In this document: positions 30,520 to 40,773 of the stretch, piece by piece
Layout: each line of letters starts with the position of its first letter
How positions within the stretch are numbered: the first letter of the stretch is position 1
DNA from: Glutinoglossum americanum
Lineage: Eukaryota; Ascomycota; Geoglossomycetes; Geoglossales; Geoglossaceae
NCBI GenBank assembly: GCA_020080175.1
Contig: JAGHQL010000171.1
Location: 1 to 59,447, forward strand
Reading direction: 5' to 3'
DNA: 59,447 bases
The notes under the pieces: model-generated
Told to the model about the DNA's origin: nothing
Seen by the model: the letters and a program-made list of their open reading frames with translations, nothing else
Database searches by the model: none
Program-made: the position numbers and the translations under genes

Positions 30520-32139
30520 TCAAACCACCGTCCCATCCACCGCCGCCTTCCCCATCTTCCCCTCCCGGGTCTCTTCTCTCTGGTCCACCTCTTCCTCACC
30601 ATCCTCCCACTCCTCCTCCTTCCCCTCCTCCCCCTCCCCTCTAACGGACCTCCACACCCTCTCCCACAACCCCTTCTTATGCACCATCGCCAACACCAAC
30701 AAACCCGGTAAATGCCACACGCTCGCCCAGAACAACCCCCTCGCGCTGCCCCCCTTCCCCTGCTTCCGCCAAAACCGCCACGCCTCCCTCACGATCCACG
30801 CGTTGACCAGCGTGCTGGTGACCAGGAACCCCTGATCCGTCACACCCACCCACCAGAGCCCGACGCAAACGGGGAAGAAGGCGAATGAGTACCGCACCGC
30901 GACGCGGGCGTTCATCCGTGGGTTTATCCACGCCAGCATCCGGTACCCGGCGTTCTTGTATTCTTCCCGTATCGTCCAGCTCAGGGCGTTGAAGTGCGGG
31001 AACTGCCACGCGAAGAGGAGTGCGGCGAGCAACCACCCACCCGCGCTCCCCTCCCCCAGTAGAAGTTCCTTCCAGGCGCCAGTGCCTGTGGCACTCTGTC
31101 CCGCTGCGGCGGTCCACCCCATGAGCGGCGGAATTCCACCAACTAGAGCTCCAACCCACGTATTGAGGACTGAGATCCGCTTGAGCGGCGTGTAGACGCC
31201 AGCGTACAGGAAGATATTGAAACCCCCTAGGAATGCCACTGTGGGGTTTACGCCATAGTATAGAGCACCTAGACCCGTAAGCCCTGTTACAATAGCAAAT
31301 GCCAGAGCACCACGCGGGGATATCAATTTCCGGACTAGCGGGCGGTTCCGCGTCCTGCTCATTTTAGCGTCGTGGGCGGGCTCCAGCAGCATGTTGAATG
31401 CATTGGCCGAGGCGCAAGTGAGAGCCGTCCCAGTAGTGAGGAAGAGGAGGGTGAGTGTTGAAAGAGAGGGAGAAGCGGTAGTAGAAGGTAGCAAGAGTGC
31501 GGGGACCGGATAGAGAGAGTAAGCTGTTGTCGTTGTGAGGACGATGAGGAAGGAGAGGCGTGGTTTGGATAGCGAGAGGTAAGTTGTAAAGAGCCGGAGG
31601 AGAGATCGTGAAGGAAGTGTTGAGGAGAGTGTCGTGAGGCGGGAGGAAGCGTCGGGAGGGATGGTAGGGTCGGGAGCATTGTTACTAGGCTCTGCTGCGG
31701 GCGGGGTTGAGCTGACTGGTTCCTGCTGTAGAGACTGCTGCCGCCGATGAAGGAGTTCCTCCGGCGATGGTACTGCTCCAACATCCGGTCCAATTGCTGT
31801 TCGGTCACCGTGCTCGGTCTTATTTAACGGTAGACTTGAGTCCGTCAGCATAGCCGACGACCGTGTGGTCGAAAGCAGCCGCCCCCTTAAGCTCCCCGAC
31901 CAGCTACCATTCCCCTCCAAAAACCCATTTGCCAAAAAGTATTCCTTCCTATTGAAAATGTTCCGTCGGAGGAGAGCCTCTGCGCTCCTCGCTCTCCCGG
32001 TTGTGGTTGTAGAAAGCGCTCGATAGGAATTTCGCACGTTCAAGGGCCTTAGAGGTATAAGTCTATAAAGGCATTTGAGACAGATGGGAGTGGGGCCTGG
32101 TGGTCCCAGAGGAATAATTGACGGTGGTCGGGGGACCAT
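30520..32139 (-). CDS. cox10: Protoheme IX farnesyltransferase, mitochondrial
   Basis: Adds a farnesyl group to heme B to form heme O, required for cytochrome c oxidase, in the inner mitochondrial membrane. A single exon of 539 aa. The N-terminal 170 residues are Ser/Thr/Arg-rich, with a presequence and linker. The UbiA-type core begins YLSLSKPRLSFLIVLTTTTA. The Asp-rich catalytic motif NMLLEPAHDAKMSRTRNRPL lies at 249-268. Several hydrophobic helices follow (VGALVGGIPPLMGWTAAAGQ). The C-terminal extension after the last helix is unusually acidic and Lys/Glu-rich, about 60 residues, and looks lineage-specific. Confidence 0.95.
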   Translation of the reverse strand: MVPRPPSIIPLGPPGPTPICLKCLYRLIPLRPLNVRNSYRALSTTTTGRARSAEALLRRNIFNRKEYFLANGFLEGNGSWSGSLRGRLLSTTRSSAMLTDSSLPLNKTEHGDRTAIGPDVGAVPSPEELLHRRQQSLQQEPVSSTPPAAEPSNNAPDPTIPPDASSRLTTLSSTLPSRSLLRLFTTYLSLSKPRLSFLIVLTTTTAYSLYPVPALLLPSTTASPSLSTLTLLFLTTGTALTCASANAFNMLLEPAHDAKMSRTRNRPLVRKLISPRGALAFAIVTGLTGLGALYYGVNPTVAFLGGFNIFLYAGVYTPLKRISVLNTWVGALVGGIPPLMGWTAAAGQSATGTGAWKELLLGEGSAGGWLLAALLFAWQFPHFNALSWTIREEYKNAGYRMLAWINPRMNARVAVRYSFAFFPVCVGLWWVGVTDQGFLVTSTLVNAWIVREAWRFWRKQGKGGSARGLFWASVWHLPGLLVLAMVHKKGLWERVWRSVRGEGEEGKEEEWEDGEEEVDQREETREGKMGKAAVDGTVV

Positions 32140-32360
32140 CGCTGGGGTACTTGTTTGTCGGAACCTCGAGATGCTCGTAATGATGAGTATATTTCCGGAA
32201 AGGCAATTACGGTGACCGAGATAGTCCGATGGCGCAACCCGGCAATACTACCATGCATGAAAAGATGGTCTCGCGTTATATACAGTTATACAGGGGCCAA
32301 AGGAAGTTAAGCATAGAATCACGTTCAAGCTGCCTCTGTGTATAATAAGGTCCAATTATT

Positions 32361-34066
32361 TCAGTCTTGCAGGGGCCGTCCCATGCCGCCAAAAGTGATG
32401 GTCTTAATGGTCTGATACTCCTCAACCCCATACTTACTCCCCTCGCGCCCAAACCCACTAAACTTAACACCCCCAAACGGCGCCGCCGTATCACTAATCA
32501 GCCCGGTGTTCACACCCACCATTCCAACTTCCAATGCCTCTGCCACTCTCCACACTCGCTGCACGTCGCGACTGAAGAAATACCCAGCAAGCCCAACTTC
32601 GGCCTTATTTGCCAAGGCTACGACATCGCTCTCCGTATCAAAGGGGAACAATGCACCCACGGGTCCAAATGTCTCCTCGCTGGCTAGCTGCATGTCGGCT
32701 GTCATTCCCGTGAGGACCGTTGGCTGAAAGAAGTTGATACCTAGATCAGGTATTCTCTGTCCCCCTGTAAGTACCTCTGCTCCCTTGGATTGGGCATCTT
32801 TAACATGGGCCTCGACTTTGTCGATAGCACGGCTATGGATGAGAGGACCGTGTGTGACTCCATCAGCATAGCCAGAGCCAACTTTGAAACCTCGGACTTT
32901 CTCCGCGAACTTTTTGGAAAACTCGTCATAAATTCCTCTCTGGATGTAGATTCGGTTGGCGCAAACACATGTCTGACCCGAACCCCGGAATTTGCTGGCA
33001 ATAGCCCCCTCGACAGCCTTACCTACATCGGCATCGTCGAATACGATAAATGGAGCGTTTCCACCGAGTTCGAAGCTCAGCTTTTTAAGCGTGGAGGAAG
33101 ATTGCTTCATCAACAGTTTTCCAACAGGAGTGGAGCCCGTAAAGGAGACTTTTTTGACGGTCAGATTGGAAGTAAGTGTCTCACCGACCTCGGCGGTGTT
33201 CTTGAGGGCCGTGACAATGTTAACAACACCGCTGGGCACACCAGCCCGTTTGCCAAGTTCGGCGATGGCATTAGCAGTAAAGGGAGTCTCGCCGGGAGAC
33301 TTAGCGACAATGGTGCAACCAGCTGCGAGGGCTGGACCAATTTTACGTGTGATCATTGCCGCGGGAAAGTTCCACCTGAGGATTAATCGGATGAGTAATA
33401 ACCTCGAAGGCTTCTAGGATCGGGAAAACCTACGGTGTAATGAGCCCGCATACGCCGATAGGTTCCCTAACCGTAATGACCCTATTTCCAGGCACAGTGG
33501 CAGGAATAGTGTCTCCATATGTTCGAGGCGCCTCCTCTGCAAACCACTCGTAGAAACCGGCGGCATATACCACCTCACCCTTTGCTTCTGCAATTGGCTT
33601 ACCGTTCTCCCATGTTATCAACGTAGCAAGGTCATCAGCGTTTTCTATCATCAAGTCATACCATTTTCGGAGAATGCGGGCTCGCTGGCGACCTGTCGCT
33701 GTGCGCCATGACAGCAGAGCGGTGGCGGCGGCGGCAATGGCGGCTTCTGTGTCCTCCTTGGTAAATTCAGGGCATGTACCAATCTTCCCCATGGACGCCG
33801 GGTCTGAGCCGTATAGATAAGCAAGCAGTTGCGATTTATTAACTCGCAATGGAGAGTATACCTTGCACTTCGAACGTTTGACCAGATTTCGCCTGGATCC
33901 ATTCCCCGTCGACGAAGCAACCTTGCTTGAAAAGTGACTTATCTTTGAGCTATAGATTGCAATGAGCAACATTAACGCGCCGCTGAGGTTGAAGCCTCTC
34001 GACTGTGGCTCCAATTGGGATATGGGGTGGGAGCACGCTCACTGGAGGAACGACGTGGGACGACAT
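32361..34066 (-). CDS. uga2: Succinate-semialdehyde dehydrogenase
   Basis: Oxidises succinate semialdehyde to succinate with NAD(P), the last step of the GABA shunt. Minus-strand exons are 34066-34043, 33949-33862, 33803-33434 and 33375-32361, giving 498 aa. The first exon encodes only MSSHVVPP, then LKDKSLFKQGCFVDGEWIQA follows. Aldehyde dehydrogenase signatures are GLITPWNFPAAMITRK, SFTGSTPVGK, FELGGNAPFIVFDDADV (catalytic Glu263) and FRGSGQTCVCANRIY (nucleophile Cys297). The C-terminal FGGVKFSGFGREGSKYGVEEY is typical. No targeting peptide is apparent, so it is probably cytosolic. Confidence 0.93.
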
Positions 34067-34777
34067 GGTGAATCCTCTTGTGACAGCCGCGGATAGACCC
34101 AGCGATAGAAAATGAGATCTGAAACGTGTACTAGATAACCTGGGAGATGTAATTACTACTGCAGAGCTTCGAGTCCGAGCAAGAAGTCCCCGCATGCTGC
34201 AAGAACGATCGATTGACGGTCCGACTATGACGTAACGCGAATTCCGTACCCTTGTCGCAAACCACAACACCGCACATCACCTTGTGTGTATTCTAGCACG
34301 GGAGTGGCAGGAAATAACCACAACAACCAGGACAGACAGAATAGCCTGTATCTCCGGCTAGCGGTACCGATCATCAATTTCTCTCAAACAGTCGTACTAC
34401 ATTAGTTAGCGTTAGCTGAGCAAAGTCCGCGGGGAAAATGGCGCATCCCTGCATCTCTCCAATCGATAACGGGAAAATGATTCCAGGGTAACACAACTTC
34501 TTCACCGGCGACGAAAGGAGAGGGTGTGCATCCAATGCCCAATAGATGTCCACCTTGAAGACCAATTGCGCGCTGGCTAGAATAACCACCCATGTCTGGG
34601 GGACGTTCTTTGATTCTGCTAGCACGGTCCCCACCACCTCCAGCTAAGCTATTAATATGGCAGGAGAGCCCAACCTCCGCTCTCCTACCAGCATCCGTCT
34701 ACCTATCCCCTAGAAATCCCGAATAAACGCTTGCACTGCAAATAGCTCTCCTCCAAACGACACCTGAAGTCGTGGAG
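34067..34777. promoter_or_regulatory. Divergent intergenic region between SSADH and RdRP
   Basis: About 710 bases hold both promoters. Open frames here show no domain signature and nothing was recognised. Confidence 0.4.
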
Positions 34778-37700
34778 ATGGAAATCTTCGTTTACAATAT
34801 TCCTTACCAGGTATCCGAGAAGCGATTGGACAAGTTCTTTCGTCGGTACCTTGCCGAATGCTCAATTCAAGCCTACCATTGCCAAAAGTTACGTGGAAAG
34901 GGATGGGCCACCTTGACCGTAGGGGATAAGAATCTAGGCCAGAAATTCTTGAGCCTCCATGAAAAGGGCCCAGGATCTCAGAACGCAAAGGTACAACTAG
35001 TTTTAATGAACAGGCATATTTACTGCAAGACTAGCAACAAACAACCGGATGGGTACCTGGTGGAGAGTCTTCAGAAGGAGGAGGCAGATAACCAAAAAAA
35101 AATCAAGACGAAGAAACCCGCTGTCGAGCGGGCTGGACAGCCCGAGCGTAAGTTCGACTTCCACACGCTCTCATGTGGCCTATGGGACTATGCCAGATCT
35201 GACCCCGTTTTCCTCTCTCACTCCGAGGACCATAGAAACGGCGCGGTAATGTTCGGTGTAAAGTCGATGACACTATTGCTCCACCCTATGAGTCTGATCC
35301 TACCGACTTGTCGACTTGACATCCCTTATTCGAGCGTTAATGCTATCACAACAGGCGGTCGATCAGACCCTACGATAACACTCACATTGTTGGAAGCGCC
35401 GAGAATGTTTGAAAATACCGACACTAGCCTTCTTGATATTTTCGGACGCCTTTCCTTACAAAGCCAGCCGCGAAATTTTATTCGGAAGAGAGTCACTAGT
35501 ATCAGCAGCGCCCATGAGAGTATTGTTAACAGCTGTTTGGTTTACCGGGTTACCCTTCTAGATCCATGCAGTGTCAATCATGTACATACACTGCTGAAAA
35601 AGGGTTATGAGATGCCCCAAGGCATCTCATGGCTCACGATGGCCACGATTCCCGTCTATTCGTTCAGCGAAGGGATGTCTCGATTGAACTTGGCACTATG
35701 CCAAGAATATCAGAAGCTCCCATTTGGGCTTAAATTTCAGATACAAAAACTAGCGCAGAACGGGTATCTACCTCCCATGAAGGTTGTTTCATTGTTGCCG
35801 GAGTTATCCCTAATGGCCAGCCGTTCAGGAGACACGGTCATCGTTCGCACGGTGCAGAGGCTCTTCTACCAAATCCCGTTCGCTGGGCCTGGTACTGAGG
35901 CGGTGCAGCTTACAGTGGAGTCGCTAATAGGTGCGCTCAGGGACAATGAGAAGGCGTGTAAGAGGGAAAGTTCGTACATGCAAAACCCTGCCGAAAAACA
36001 CCAACATATAGCACTTATCCATACCGCCAGGGTGACCCCCGCAGGGACTTACCTGTTTGGTCCAGTACCAGAAACGAAAAACCGAGTGCTCCGTAAATAC
36101 TCGGATCATGCGGACTGTTTTCTCCGTGTCTCATTTCTGGATGAAGATGGTGAGACCATCCGCTTCGACCGTCACGCATCGCTTGAGGATGTTTTCCATG
36201 TGAGATTCAAAAAGGTCCTTGGGGCCGGAATAACCATTGCCGGCCGGGTATTCGAGTTTCTCGGATTTTCACATTCGTCGCTTCGATCACAAACATGTTG
36301 GTTCATGGCTCCCTTCATGCACGAAGGGGTGCAGTATCATGCTAGGCAGGTCATCGAGAAACTTGGTGATTTCTCCCAGTTCAGATCACCTGCCAAGTGC
36401 GCAGCGAGGATTGGGCAGGCGTTTTCGGATACTTTCAGCACGGTTCATATACCTGCGAGCGCTGTCAGGGAGATTCCTGACGTCGAGAGGCTTGGTCGGA
36501 ACTTTAGTGATGGAGTTGGAACTATATCTCCCGCGGTCTTGCAGAGAATCTGGAATGGGTATGCCCTATCTCGGGAGTTAAAGCCTACACTATTCCAAAT
36601 TAGGTTTGCAGGTACGTCGTCGATATTCCCGGTTTATCGCCTGCATGCAGTAGCTGTGGCTACTCTCCAACCACTCTTGTTAGGAGGTGGTTATTCCTAT
36701 CAGTCACACATTCTCTCTCCAGGCTTTAAACCCTTCCAATCACCCCAGATAGGCTCACAAATTGGAGTCCGGTTCACACAAGAGAAATGGCCGAACGCAG
36801 CCCGTTTTGATCCTTTACTTTGCACTCAGCTGTGTGTACTCACGAGATATTCTTAAAATAGGCGCGAAGGGTATGCTATCACTAGACGATAGGCTAGATG
36901 GAGACGTTCTAAACCTGCGTCCGTCTATGGTAAAGTTTGTCTCAGAAGCATCTGATATCGAGATTTGCGGAGCTGCATTCCGCCCGCTGCCACTATACCT
37001 CAACCGCCAGACCATCAAAATTCTAGAGGATCTCGGCGTAGAAGACGATGTCTTCCTTAGTCTCCAAGCGGATGCCGTCGACAAACTTCGTCGAACAATT
37101 CAGTCTCCTATAAATGCAGCAAGTTTTCTAGAGCGGAATACCATCGGCAAAGCTGCTCAGCTACCTTGGCTGATCAAGAAGCTCAATGATCTCCAACTAC
37201 CATTTCAAGAAGATCGCTTTATTCGAAGGGTTGTCGAACTGGCCGTCTTGTTTCAACTCCGTGAGCTGAAACACCGCTCAAGGATCCTGGTGGAGGAAGG
37301 ATACACTCTGTATGGAATTATGGATGAGACTAATATTCTACAAGAAGGGCAAATATTTTGCGTTGTTGAGACTGAGGAAGGTGGTAGATCCGTCATCGTG
37401 GGCAACGTAACTATTACTCGCGCCCCTGCTTTACATCCCGGCGACATCCAAGTTGCAACTGCCGTCAATGTACCGGCTGACTCGCCCCTGAATGCCCTCC
37501 ATAATTGTGTGGTCTTCTCCCAGCGAGGTAGAAGAGATCTACCAAGTCAATTAAGTGGGGGTGACCTCGACGGTGACCTCTACAACGTCATTATACATCC
37601 GGGACTACGACCCAAGCGTACCCACCAGCCCGCAGATTACCCGCGGGTCTCGCCATTTGATCTAGGCGAGACGGTACAAAGACACCATATGACGGATTTC

Positions 37701-38790
37701 TTCATTCAATTCATGGAGAACGATCAATTGGGACGAATAGCTACATTGCATCAGACGCTCGCTGACCAAAGAATGGAGGGGACACTAAACCCTGATTGTC
37801 TAACTCTAGCAAGCATGCACTCTGATGCTGTCGATTTCTCCAAGTCCGGGATTCCAGTATGCTTGTTACATCTCTTTCCCAGGGACCTATGTTTAGCTCG
37901 CTAACTTCGCTGTAGGTTGATATGAAGAACTGTCCAAAATACAACATGTGCCGGCCTGACTTTATGGCCACAGGCCCGCGAGTAAAGATAGATAAGGACA
38001 TTCAGCTTGATGATATAGAACTTGCGGCGGGCGACGGCGAAGAAGACATCATCAGTGACCTTGATCCGGACGGAAAAGGATATCGGTACTACGAGAGCAA
38101 AAAGGTACTAGGCAAACTTTATCGTGCCATAGACGAACGGGCTTTCTTGGCAGAACTGCAAGAGCAGTCTGAGAGGCTTAGCGATACTGGCGCATCCAGG
38201 AAAGCAATTATGCAGCGGCTTTGGGACTATGTCCAGAGGGTCACAGATCTAATTCAATGGCGACACCATCAAGACCGAGCTAGAGATATAAAGGATATGT
38301 GAGTAGTCACCTAGGTCATCCTGTGGAACCCCCCATCCTCACCGCGAGTAGACTAAAACGCTTTTATTGCTCATGGGTTCGCACTAAGCTTTTTTACAGA
38401 TACGGGGACTGCTTAAACGATACCAGGATTCAATACAGCACGCATCCGCTCCGCCGTCTCAGTGAGCTCGAAATATTTGTCGGAACCATCATTGGCAAGA
38501 CTGGTATACCGAACAAACGGCAGCGCGATATTTCCACGGACATGAAGGAAAAGTTTGATCAAGATGTCTCATTCATCATTGACTACATTATAAACGATAA
38601 TGAGGACGGAATTGGAGACGGAGAGTCCCTAGAGCGATCAATAGCCTGTTTTGCCGTTGCCATGGAGGATGGAGTGCCTGGGGAGGGGACAGGCGCTTTG
38701 GAGAGTTTCAAGTATATTGCTGCGGCGGTGTGCTTGAAGGAAGTTGAGAAATTCCAAGGATGGTCCTCCACATTTGGCACTAACTTTTAA
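34778..38790 (+). CDS. RNA-dependent RNA polymerase (eukaryotic RNAi type)
   Basis: Makes double-stranded RNA from single-stranded templates for small-RNA silencing (quelling or meiotic silencing in other fungi; which pathway is not decided here). Exons 34778-36611, 36862-37856, 37916-38298 and 38400-38790 give 1200 aa. The N-terminus is RRM-like (MEIFVYNIPYQVSEKRLDKFF). The catalytic motif QLSGGDLDGDLYNVI has D846, D848 and D850. Other family blocks are GVGTISPAVLQRIW, GAKGMLSLDDRL, VDMKNCPKYNMCRPDFMATG and YGDCLNDTRIQYS. Intron 1 is 250 bases, and the preceding frame remains open through it, so a retained-intron form is possible. The first ATG of the frame is 34778. Confidence 0.92.
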
Positions 38791-39650
38791 CGTCTCTATT
38801 TCCATGCCTATTTGGGTGTTGAACCTGTGAGCGTCATGACAATCGATTTTGTGTTTTACAGTCTATGCTACGCGCTAGACTTTCCTTTTACTAAACCTAC
38901 TGCCACGAGTCTATCTAAAGACCACAAAGCTCATTTATATCCTAAGCCCCAAGTCTGTGTATGTATGTTTGCGCTGTACGGGGGGCTGTTGGCGACGCGA
39001 CCGATATCCACGATGGCCACCACTCACTCTACAGCCGATTAAATTTGTGAATTCTACCATGTCATTTCTAGCTATTAATTATTATATCGAAATTGATTTT
39101 AACCCCCCCCCCCCCCCAATGGCCTGAGAAGTAATTGCCACGGCACAGATATTGTCGGATCCAAATTTATGTTCGCGACGGAGCACATACATACTCTTAC
39201 GGTGAACTGGTGGCTACTTTCCGCTACCAGGAACGACAACTATACGAGGAATCCGTTGAGGGCTTATAATATCGCAGTCCGTTGTATGCTTTGCTCTCAA
39301 TCCTCCCGAATTTGGGTAAAAGCTTACCTATACGACAGGTTCGCCCACCTGTCGGTCATCTGCTTACCTATACAGCACCAATAGTCTTTAAGCCAGCCGA
39401 TCAGCCCAGGTCCTTTAGTGTGTGCACTGCATCGTTACGGTCGCGTGGAGATGCCTATACCCATACCGTGAAACAAAGACTTTTAAGCGGTACTCAGCAA
39501 AAATAAGCCGGGTTAAGTATTATTGCAAGTAGCTCGAGCTGGCGTTAGGGTAAGGAAGGCAAGCTACAGGAGTTAGGGATCCAATGTGGGGAAATAAAAC
39601 CTTCCGAAATCCCAGGAGGGGCTACTCCTAGTCCTCCTTAACCTTCTTCC
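38791..39650. other. Gene-poor region downstream of RdRP
   Basis: No coding segment with family signature was found. It contains a pure C tract near 39102-39117. Base use is mixed and no inverted repeat ends were seen. Confidence 0.4.
39102..39117. repeat. Poly-C homopolymer tract (about 16 C)
   Basis: An uninterrupted run of C (G on the other strand) in otherwise AT-rich sequence. The exact length may be unreliable in sequencing. Confidence 0.8.
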
Positions 39651-40495
39651 TTAATTCCCTTCCTCGCGGCTCCCCAACGCCGCTTTAACTCTTCTCACCC
39701 CTGCCTTTATCATCTTCCCCTCCCCCAACGCCTCCGCGAGCCCCCCCAGCGCCTCTTCAATCGCCCCCATCCTCTCCTCTATCCTCTCCTCCATCGCCAC
39801 CATCTTCTCCTCTCCCGCCATCTCCACCCTCCCTATTGCGTCTGGGAGGTCATCCCAGCGGGCAGTCTCCTCCCCAAGAGCTGTTAGCTCTGGTTGTTGC
39901 TCTTCCTCTCTCTCCCCCTAACGATAAGGGCGTGTTAGTTAGCATATTATTAGATAGGCGCTTTTCAAGAGGGTGCCTAATAGTAATAGGGGTCCCCGAA
40001 CATATGCGTCATAATACAGCGGTGGCCTTCGGGGGGAAGGCCTGTGGTCATGGAAGTCCTCCAATCATGTACAAAGTGAAATTACATGTGTGTTGACTTG
40101 TGTGGTATTGGTATTCGAGTGAATAAGATGAAAAGTCGTATGCCGGGGATAGTGTGGTGTACGAAGGCAGTAGTATAAAAAAAATAGTATGTAGAGAGAC
40201 TGTAGTAGAGGGTATATGTGAGCCTAGAGAGGAGAGAGAACGGAAAGAAGAAAGAAAAGAAAGTATACTACCTTCTACTCCAGAAATGCTCTTTCCTATT
40301 CCCTCTGCTGTCTTGGTGTAGTTTGCCAGATCGAGAATGCGCAAATTGGCCCACTTCCCCTGTTGGGGATAGTTTTGTATGGAGACGGCGTATTTGAAAG
40401 GCGTGAAGGGTCCATTTTGGGTTTTGTATTTGTAAAGTGTGGTCGGGGGGTTGGGAGGGGGCCTTGTATATGTTTTAAGGGCGCAGATGGGCTTC
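39651..40495 (-). CDS. Unrecognised two-segment coding gene, partial model
   Basis: Two minus-strand segments look coding. Segment one (40495-40272) reads RPPPNPPTTLYKYKTQNG, then PFTPFKYAVSIQNYPQQGKW and ANLRILDLANYTKTAEG, and ends at a GT donor. Segment two (39917-39651) follows a CTAAC branch and TAG acceptor and reads GEREEEQQPELTALGEE, ARWDDLPDAIGR and an Ala/Glu-rich coiled coil, then stops. Their phases do not join directly, so a middle exon or different junction is missing, and the start codon is unknown. I recognise no family. A similar but degraded segment lies at 52.3-52.6 kb, including the intron end. It may be a lineage-specific gene family or part of a mobile element. Confidence 0.4.
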
Positions 40496-40773
40496 CTTAA
40501 TTAAAGGAAATTTTTAAGAGGTAGCACGCCTCCGTACCTGGAAATATTTACCTGCACCTGCATAGTTTAGTTTTAGTTTGCCTTCTCCCAGAGACAACAA
40601 ACAACTACAAACTCCCCACAACATGTGCAAAGATGTATAAGGCAGGTACTAGATTCGAATAAGTATACATGGCTGATTCGCACTAAATGGTAAGAGGGAA
40701 AGAGGAAAAAATTCTTGGTGCCGTAAACATACATACTACTTGCACATACCCTTACCGCGCTGTTTCCTCACTA

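Noticed and set aside
30677-31159. A 160-aa open frame on the minus strand
   Set aside because: It overlaps COX10 on the same strand in another frame, has no family signature and reflects the GC-rich codon use of COX10.
32790-33386. A 198-aa frame antisense to SSADH
   Set aside because: Shadow of a well-supported aldehyde dehydrogenase exon.
36612-36861. Treating this RdRP segment as coding
   Set aside because: The frame ends before the conserved GAKGMLS block, and the GTACGT...TAG intron joins the two conserved blocks in exact phase.
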